In this document: positions 1 to 64,000 of the stretch, one piece after another
Numbering within the stretch: the stretch's first letter is position 1
How the letters are laid out: every line of letters begins with the position of its first letter
Assembly: GCA_032173965.1 (NCBI GenBank)
Contig: CM063284.1
Coordinates: 103,478,410-103,542,409 of the forward strand
Origin: Sitta carolinensis
Taxonomy: Eukaryota; Chordata; Aves; Passeriformes; Sittidae
Reading direction: 5' to 3'
DNA length: 64,000 nucleotides
Program-made: the position numbers and the translations under genes
Notes under the pieces: model-generated
The model's input: the letters and a program-made list of their open reading frames with translations, nothing else
Database searches by the model: none
What the model was told of the DNA's origin: nothing

Positions 1-448
1 CAGCAAAATTAGTGCAAACCTGATGGTGTTTTTCTATTCCATATGACACCATGGAAACATCATATGATTTAACAGGTATGGGATTTCAAAGTAATATCAA
101 GAAAGTGTAGGAGTATCTGTTCAACAACAAAATTTACTGATTGCTCAGGATTTCCAAAACACAAAAAAATACAAGTACAGGGAGCCCAAGTGGGATTTTG
201 TACCTGTGGAAAAAGTAGAAGGCTTAAAATATTTTCATGTAAGCCCCTCCTTCATGGGTATTCTGTACATTTTGGAGGGAGAAGGGAGGGCTGGAAGGAA
301 TATGGGAAATCTTTTCAGTAAAGACTCTGTCCTACATCTTGTCCAAGCTCCCAGAAAGTCTCATTTAAATGCTTGGGTGCAGCATGTACAGTGAACTTCA
401 GGGCATGGTTAGTTTATCTTCAAAAAGTGTCTTTCTTTCTCTTTATAG
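1..448 (+). other. 3' end of an EPB41L3 intron whose 5' end is outside the window
   Basis: The sequence is AT-rich and non-coding and ends in a polypyrimidine tract and AG before the first visible exon. The short open frame at 206-394 shows no family resemblance. I see no repeat or regulatory element here. Confidence 0.8.
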
Positions 449-58059
<57,611 letters not shown>

Positions 58060-58065
58060 CCACAG

Positions 58066-59296
58066 GTAAGAGGACCAGATGATTTTCCTAGGCATTTACT
58101 GGGCTGGCATGTTGCAGATGTTGTTTTCCTACCATATTTCACCTTTAACTCTTCACTTTCTCTCACTGGCATTTTCAAGTAGATGGTTATCAGTTCTGAT
58201 ATTTGAAAGTAAACCACATTCAGCTCTAGACATCTGCCTTCATTAAACAGTGCCAGCTGGAGAAAGAGAAACTACTCATTTGCTTTCTTTGGCTCTCTGA
58301 AAAGTCCTCATTGTCCATGCTTTGTTATAGTCTACTTTTCTACTTCTGAAGTCTTAAAAAATCTGTTGTCTGCTTTTCTGTCATTTAAGAACAAAACCAA
58401 TTTGTTCTTAAAGGTGTGCTTTTTGGTTTAAAAATGCCAAGGGAAAAACCTACAGCTGCTTTTTAAGTGTCTTGTGCAGATATGTTGAAAGTTATGCTTC
58501 AATTCCCAACTTGCAAAGATATGGTCCAACTTGCTTTTAAACGCAGTGAATTAGTTTGTTGGTATTCGGGTGTCTTGGCTTTCTTGTACTTGAAAGAACA
58601 TTTAATGTTTTAAAGCAGCATTGTTTATCAGGATGAGATGATAATGCAGCTTTCCTTTTGTCTAGCTTTTTCTCAGTAAAGGCATGCTCTCCAATAGTGG
58701 CTGGCTAAACAGACGTCTCAATATTCCTATATTTATTCTGTGTGCAGAAACATGTCATGCGTACTAACCTGCTATGCAAAAGCTCTTAATGCCAGCACCG
58801 TTGCACAAATTGCTTTGAATGCTGTATGCAGAAGGGGAGGAAAAAGCTGCTTGTCGGATTTGTTGAATCGATAGCAGCATTTTATTCTTAAAACTATATA
58901 TTCCCTAGCACTTGGTGTAAGTAACAGAGTATAATACACAGCACCTTTTGAAGCTCTTTGGCTCTCCTGCTTTTGGATATACAGACCCTAAAGAAAACTG
59001 AATTTCAGTGTCAATTATTTATTTGGAAGATGGAACCAGTCACTAAGGAGTGAGTAGCTGTGATTCTTGTGGTATTCTGCTAATTGTTTCAGAGACAGCT
59101 CAGTGTGGCTTGCTTAAAAGTCTATTGATGTCACTAATTCTTTCCCTTGGCATCAGTGGACTTTGGATTTGGTCCAAGTTGCTTATACTGGGATGATGCC
59201 ATTTTCAAACAGCTTTTTTATATGAACAAATTGACAAAATCTCTTTTGCAAGAGAGTAGTTGCTTTGAATAATCAACTCAGTTCTCTTTTCTACAG
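58066..59296 (+). other. Probable 3'-UTR intron of EPB41L3
   Basis: It opens with GTAAGA and closes with a pyrimidine tract and CTACAG. It contains a perfect 12-base-pair hairpin at 58384-58412 and an AU-rich nonamer TTATTTATT at 59015-59023. If the intron is retained in some transcripts, both would lie in the 3' UTR. Confidence 0.65.
58384..58412 (+). repeat. Perfect 12-bp inverted repeat with 5-base loop
   Basis: The arms are TTTAAGAACAAA and TTTGTTCTTAAA around ACCAA. It lies in the 3'-UTR intron. Confidence 0.92.
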
Positions 59297-59515
59297 GAAT
59301 AACCTAGAATGCATATGAATCCAGACATGCATACCAGTAGGAATACGAGAGCCTATATGGAGTCTCAGTTCCAACCTGACTGACTTGTATCTGTCTATGG
59401 AAAATTTCAGTACAGAAGAATTGATCTTGACCGTTAATAAAGAAACTGGCAGAGATACCTTCCCATAGAAAGCAATCTGAATCAGCAGCAGTTAAACAAT
59501 ATTGCATGAAGCAAG

Positions 59516-59521
59516 AATAAA
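59516..59521 (+). terminator. Early poly(A) signal AATAAA
   Basis: The hexamer lies about 220 bases into the terminal exon in GCAAGAATAAAATTACAG. A T-rich stretch follows, but no strong GT-rich element does. It could give a short 3' UTR form. Confidence 0.4.
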
Positions 59522-60340
59522 ATTACAGAAAAGCAGCATTTTTAATTTTCTTAAAATGTCTAAGTTTTCAGCTTTACCTGCACGTTCATAAACAATATTA
59601 ACAGTGATCTCATGTAACACATAAACAGTTCATGCCTTTCACAGTTTCTGAAAGTCTAAACAAATTAAAATTTGTTAGTTGGCAAGCCTTTTGTTTACGG
59701 ATATTGTAAATGAAGATTACCCCCAGAATGCTAGAAGCTGTATAGGTACCGTGTATAATGTTTTACCACACATTAGATGTGCCAATAACACAGATTATTC
59801 AGTAAACAACTTGAATCTTATATTTGTTTCATCTGGTTTTATTACTGCCCGATAAATGATGATGAATCTTTAATCTTACCAAAACATATAAATGCTTACA
59901 AAGTGTGCTTTGTATACCTGACTGAATACCTTATGAGGTAGTAATGATTTTAGTATATTAACTTTAATGATTTTTGTCAGCATTGTTCAGAGTCAGCTTC
60001 CAGTTACCCTTCACAGATCCTAACCTTGTAAATTATATGTAGTTATTTTGGAGAGAAAAAAAAATCTGTATTTTACTTAGTTTGCAGCTTTAGAAAATTA
60101 ATAATCTGAAATAACCGTGATGGTTTTCTATTGATTTCCCTTTTGTTCTCAGAGGAAAAAAAAATCTGTTTGAGAATCTGGTCAGCATTTACTATCTAGT
60201 TCTGAGTCAAGCCTTAACCTGTACAGAACGTCCACTGAAAACTCGCTAGTGTCCAGCTCTAATACCCACGGAAGGGATAGCATCCATTACACTGTCAGCT
60301 GCATCACAACACATGGTGAATGTATGTTTCTGCATAGTGA

Positions 60341-60346
60341 AATAAA
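60341..60346 (+). terminator. Main poly(A) signal AATAAA
   Basis: The hexamer is followed after about 25 bases by the GT-rich run TTGTATTGTTCTGTGTC, the usual cleavage-stimulating arrangement. This is the best candidate end of the EPB41L3 transcript. Confidence 0.6.
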
Positions 60347-60385
60347 AGTGGTAAATGCATCTGAAATTGTATTGTTCTGTGTCTA

Positions 60386-61492
60386 AAAGCACCTAGTGGT
60401 CTTTAGTATTCAAAACATCAAAATGTTATGTTTGTAAGATACCACAGGTTTTGCTCGTGCACAGTAGATGTGTTTTGTCTTCAGTGGCTGACACTGCACT
60501 GTGCAGACAGTGGGAGTTAGCAGAGAATCCAAAGGGATGACAGTGTTCACCTTTGGGCATATGATGTTTGCAAAGGAAAAGGACAGTTTGGTTCCTTCTG
60601 TTTTCTCTGGTTGTGTAACATTTCACCGGAGCTAAATGAAGAATTTTGTTGTTGCTTAGAAAGTAAAGGCCAGTAGCACTTGATCCAGATCCACTCTCTT
60701 TTATGTACTTTGGCTTTGAAACATGGATAAAATTCTCTTCAAAGCAGTATTACTTATTGGGGTTTTTTTTGGGTTTTTTTTTCTGTTGTTGTTGTTCCTT
60801 TGCTGCATCTCACTGACACTCCCTGGTAGATGAAGAGAAATTTGTAATGATTAGTTCACCCTTCAATCTGTATTTCCCTACAGGATTGAAAGACAATGGG
60901 TACAAGCAGACTTTTCAGGACATAAAGGGCCAAATTTGCCCTTCGTTGTTTACACGGGGCTCCCTCCCATTGAAGTCAATGGATTTGCCTTCAGTGGAGA
61001 GTAGGATTTGACCCAGTGACTTGTTAATAAATGTTTATTTTCATAATTTAGAAAGAAAAATAGTATATATAGAGAGAATAACCTGTAGATAATAATTAAA
61101 AGTAATATCCCAAGTCTTTTAAAGCGTTGCACTTAGTCTCCAAAACATCCTCCTTCCACCATCCATTCTTCATGCCTTTAAATCCAGAGTGCTAACGATG
61201 TAACCCCTGCCCACACCGCCGTCATTGTTACCTCTCACCTAATGACCGACGCAAAGCTGCGGTCTGTTGTGATCTTTGATGGTCCTCTCCTCCTCCTAGT
61301 CCTAGACCATCTCTCTTCTCATCCCCCCTGAGTGACAGTAGGCTCAGCTCTCTGGTGCTGCTGGTGCCCAGCAGCGGGCAGGGCTGGAGGAGGTCCTCAC
61401 CCTGTCTCAGCCAATGGCAGGTCCTCACTACTGCATCAGGAGCTTAAAAATAGACTCTGAAGCCATATTGATCCTCCCTCAGGTGCCCCTCA
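60386..61492. other. Downstream non-coding region
   Basis: No gene is seen. The stretch at about 60939-61018 resembles an old amniote interspersed repeat, with ATTGAAGTCAATGG and AGGATTTGACCC blocks. A GC-richer patch with several CpG lies at 61.2-61.4 kb. Confidence 0.65.
60939..61018. repeat. Possible ancient amniote interspersed repeat
   Basis: The blocks GGCCAAATTTGCCC, CCATTGAAGTCAATGG and AGGATTTGACCC recur in old repeats of birds, crocodilians and turtles, as far as I remember. I cannot name the family. Confidence 0.35.
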
Positions 61493-61945
61493 TGTTGTCA
61501 GCTAAGAAACAGCATTGTATTACCTCAGAGAGACACGAGGCGATTGCACAGCCTTCTCTCCAGAGTTAGCGTTATATTTTAGCATGGCTTGAGGAGATTG
61601 TACTCTGGTGATCCTACACAGTATGTACGCTGTCTAAAGATATTGCATTGTAAGAAGTTAGTCTCCTTGGAAAGGACACTCACCACTAAGATATGGCCTA
61701 AGCGCATATAAACTATGAGGAGATGAGAGTGGACAGGCAAGGACATCTCAGTGCCACTGTTGGTAGTAGACCCTTGTGGTTCCTGGAAGTGATAGCTTTC
61801 GTTTTTGTTAGAAACTGTTTCTTGGGTTGTCTGCCTAATGCTGTGCCACATGAAATAAAGAGCACCTGCCTGTTTCTACCAACCATCTTCTGTCTCTGTC
61901 TCTTCTCATTTATTGTTGTTCTTGGTCTGGCTTCTCGACATAACA
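61493..61945 (+). mobile_element. Possible solo LTR of an endogenous retrovirus
   Basis: The segment starts TGTTGTCAGC and ends CGACATAACA, so it has TGTT...AACA terminal inverted bases. Inside are a TATA-like CATATAAAC near 61704 and an AATAAA at 61855, followed by a C/T-rich, U5-like end. No gag, pol or env coding remnant and no primer-binding site follow, so it would be a solo LTR. I find no matching target-site duplication, which weakens the call. Confidence 0.42.
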
Positions 61946-64000
61946 CAGCCTGGAAAACAAAACCATCAGGTAGTGTATTACTTGTAGGCAGCCTTGCCAA
62001 CAGAGACACCAGCATGGGAGACCCCTGCTTACCACAGCTGGAATCCCAGCTTCAATCCTGAGAGAACTGGCTGCTCTGCACCATTGTGGTAAGGGCTTTG
62101 CACACCAGGCAAGGATGGGTATAGCAAGTGATCACAGCAATAGTGACCGTTATACATACAGAAAGAGTGATACCTCACACTGATATTTTTTAAGGCTGCC
62201 TGGAATCCCTTAACATTTATGCCCCTGAAGATTTTTAAGGCTGTCTCATCACAAATGGCAAGTGATGGTGTTTCGGTGCCCAAGGAAATACAAAAAACAT
62301 TTAATGAGCTTCTAAATCCATATACTAGATCAAAGCAAGGATTTAACAGCTTAACCTTATTTCTTCCCAGAGCAGATTTAGGCAGCTGGTGATATGATGT
62401 GCTTCATCTGTTCAACAGTTTCGTATCTGCTAAAATGATAGTTCCCCATAAATAGTTCTTCATGGCATATAAATTGGACATTGAGTCCAGGCTTCAGTTT
62501 GGCAATCACACTGGCAAGTCTTGCTGCAGGTTTGTTTCCCTACCAAACCAAAATAGTTCTGTCAGATAAGATCAGAAAGCCCATTTACAAGCTTCACCTT
62601 TACATCTTTCCTCTTCACAAGTAATAAGGATGAGATAAAGAAATGCATTTCCCTTTTTTATATCAGAACAATAATAGTTGAGATTCTCCAGAACTAGGAA
62701 TCAAATCATTATTTTTAATAATGTTTCCTAGTTATAAAGGTTTGTGACATGCCTGAGGCAGTGCTAAGATCTGCAGTCCTGTATACATATCCCAAGTTAC
62801 AATGGTGGTTTGAGGTACTATGGATGGACTATGGGTGGACAAGTTGATGGCTATGAGAAATACTCCATTGCTTATGTTATTTTAAAAGAAAAAAATTAAG
62901 CACTTTTCTTAAATCTATAGATTCCAAAGGCTATATCAATCTTACACTGCAAATAGTGGGTTGCTGTGTCTTGTCACTAACGTTATGCCACATCAGCAAA
63001 TAGTCTGCCAGTGGCTGCTCCAATGCCTCAGAGCAACACAAAATACCAGCTTTCCTAATTAAAACTTGATCATACTTAAAATTACTATTATTACTTATGC
63101 ATCTTTTAGTTCCATCTCAAGGAATTAAAGGCATATTGTTGTTAGTTTTTCTAAAAAAATGTTTTCCTTAAGTTTCTGTATTCACTAACCGTAACCAGAG
63201 TTTTCCATTAACTTGGAATACTGTTAGCCCCTGTTCAGACTGTACATTAGTCAGTCAGCTGGTTTATGCCATTTGTTTCCACCTCCACCCTTTTTTCTGA
63301 CTCCTATTCAACATCAGTCCAGCTCCTCAGCTGGAACGAATGGTTCCTGTAAAGGCTTCTGGAGCAGAATTTCAAAAAGCTTTGTTTCAAAAAAAAAAAA
63401 AAAAAAGTCATGCAACTTTTTTCCATCATCTCATGTTCCCAAATTCAGCTATAACCTCCATAAATCAGTGACCTCACCCTTGCAGCTGAAATGACCATCA
63501 CTCATTGTAAGTAGTATTAATGGCCTGTCTTTGAGCATGACTACAGTGACATAAAAGGGAAAAGAAAAATGAGAAAGAGTTCTGACACTGGAAATTGTTT
63601 TCATTTTTAAATACATTAGATTTTTATCTCTAAAGTCAACCGGCTCTGCTTTCTCCAGTACAAAACTTAAATTACAAACCTTTTATTCTTGGATGGGGTG
63701 GTGTAGTTTTGTCCAGAGTTGACTAGGAATTTCTTTGCCATTTTCTAGAAGTATCTTTCCTGTCTGCTGTAGTGAGGTGTACCATGACTAAGCTTCTGTG
63801 CATAACCAAAGCTTGGGCAATGTCAACTAATAGCAACTCTAAAAAAGCAGATCACATATATTGTGCAGCGTTGGAGCTACTTGAATTACAACCCAGAGGG
63901 TATTTTTCCACACAAGCCTTGCCTTACAGTGCACATGTAAAGTACTGGGCATGTGTTATTTGGTGGATAATCCTGGGTGGCTATAGCGTAAAAGATACAA
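61946..64000. other. Intergenic sequence, no feature recognised
   Basis: The region is AT-rich with a 17-base A tract near 63390 and scattered short open frames. I see no gene, RNA or named repeat. Confidence 0.7.

Larger units (their letters stand above)
59297..60385 (+). other. EPB41L3: EPB41L3 3'-UTR terminal exon (approximate 3' end)
   Basis: The exon follows a strong acceptor, TTCTCTTTTCTACAG, and is AT-rich with no long open frame. Two poly(A) signals occur, an early one at 59516 and a late one at 60341. The distal end is placed just after the late signal and its GT-rich downstream element; it is approximate. Confidence 0.65.

Noticed and set aside
61713..62061. Open frames of 100-112 codons on both strands near 61.8 kb
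   Set aside because: They overlap the putative LTR and each other and show no retroviral or host protein signature.

Overview
The window holds one large multi-exon gene on the plus strand of a vertebrate genome. The gene is EPB41L3, which encodes protein 4.1B/DAL-1. I identified it by reading exon translations against the conserved 4.1B protein: the FERM domain, the FERM-adjacent segment, the spectrin-actin-binding region and the C-terminal domain ending in TPEDGED. Repeats point to a bird. There are several chicken-repeat-1 (CR1) LINE fragments and one tRNA-Ile-headed SINE with a CR1 tail ending in the ATTCTGTG octamer. From memory that is the architecture of the TguSINE1 family, so a passerine is likely. 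I cannot name the species.

Layout. Bases 1-448 are intron; the start-codon exon lies upstream of the window. I place 23 coding exons between 449 and 58059, all with GT-AG boundaries. A spliced non-coding last exon probably runs from 59297 to a poly(A) signal at 60341. FERM-domain exons lie between 449 and 32869 and are separated by a 19 kb first intron. The FERM-adjacent exons are at 34202-36659. An optional large exon with a strongly hydrophobic segment is at 40140-40705. The spectrin/actin-binding exons lie at 44893-47734. Three optional linker exons (51155-53239) add up to about 302 residues. The C-terminal-domain exons are at 53756-58059. In the corrected frame the window encodes about 1356 residues with all exons, or about 1054 without the three optional linker exons. 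All exons from 40140 onward are phase 0 at both ends, so each can be skipped without changing frame.

Three exons (26441-26658, 30583-30734, 40140-40705) each lack exactly one base relative to the conserved reading frame. All other exons are open and all splice sites are intact. I read these as indel errors in a draft long-read assembly rather than a dead gene, but raw reads should decide.

The introns and the 3.6 kb downstream hold CR1 fragments, several young tandem duplications, perfect short hairpins, a likely solo LTR, a CpG-island-like segment just after the exon at 44893, and an excess of TGCATG (RBFOX-type) motifs downstream of the alternative exons. No second protein-coding gene, tRNA gene, rRNA or CRISPR array is supported. 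The most interesting leads are the optional-exon block with its possible alternative 3' end, the intragenic CpG island with a Z-DNA-prone tract, the GC-rich anomaly of the exon at 26441, and the TGCATG cluster.
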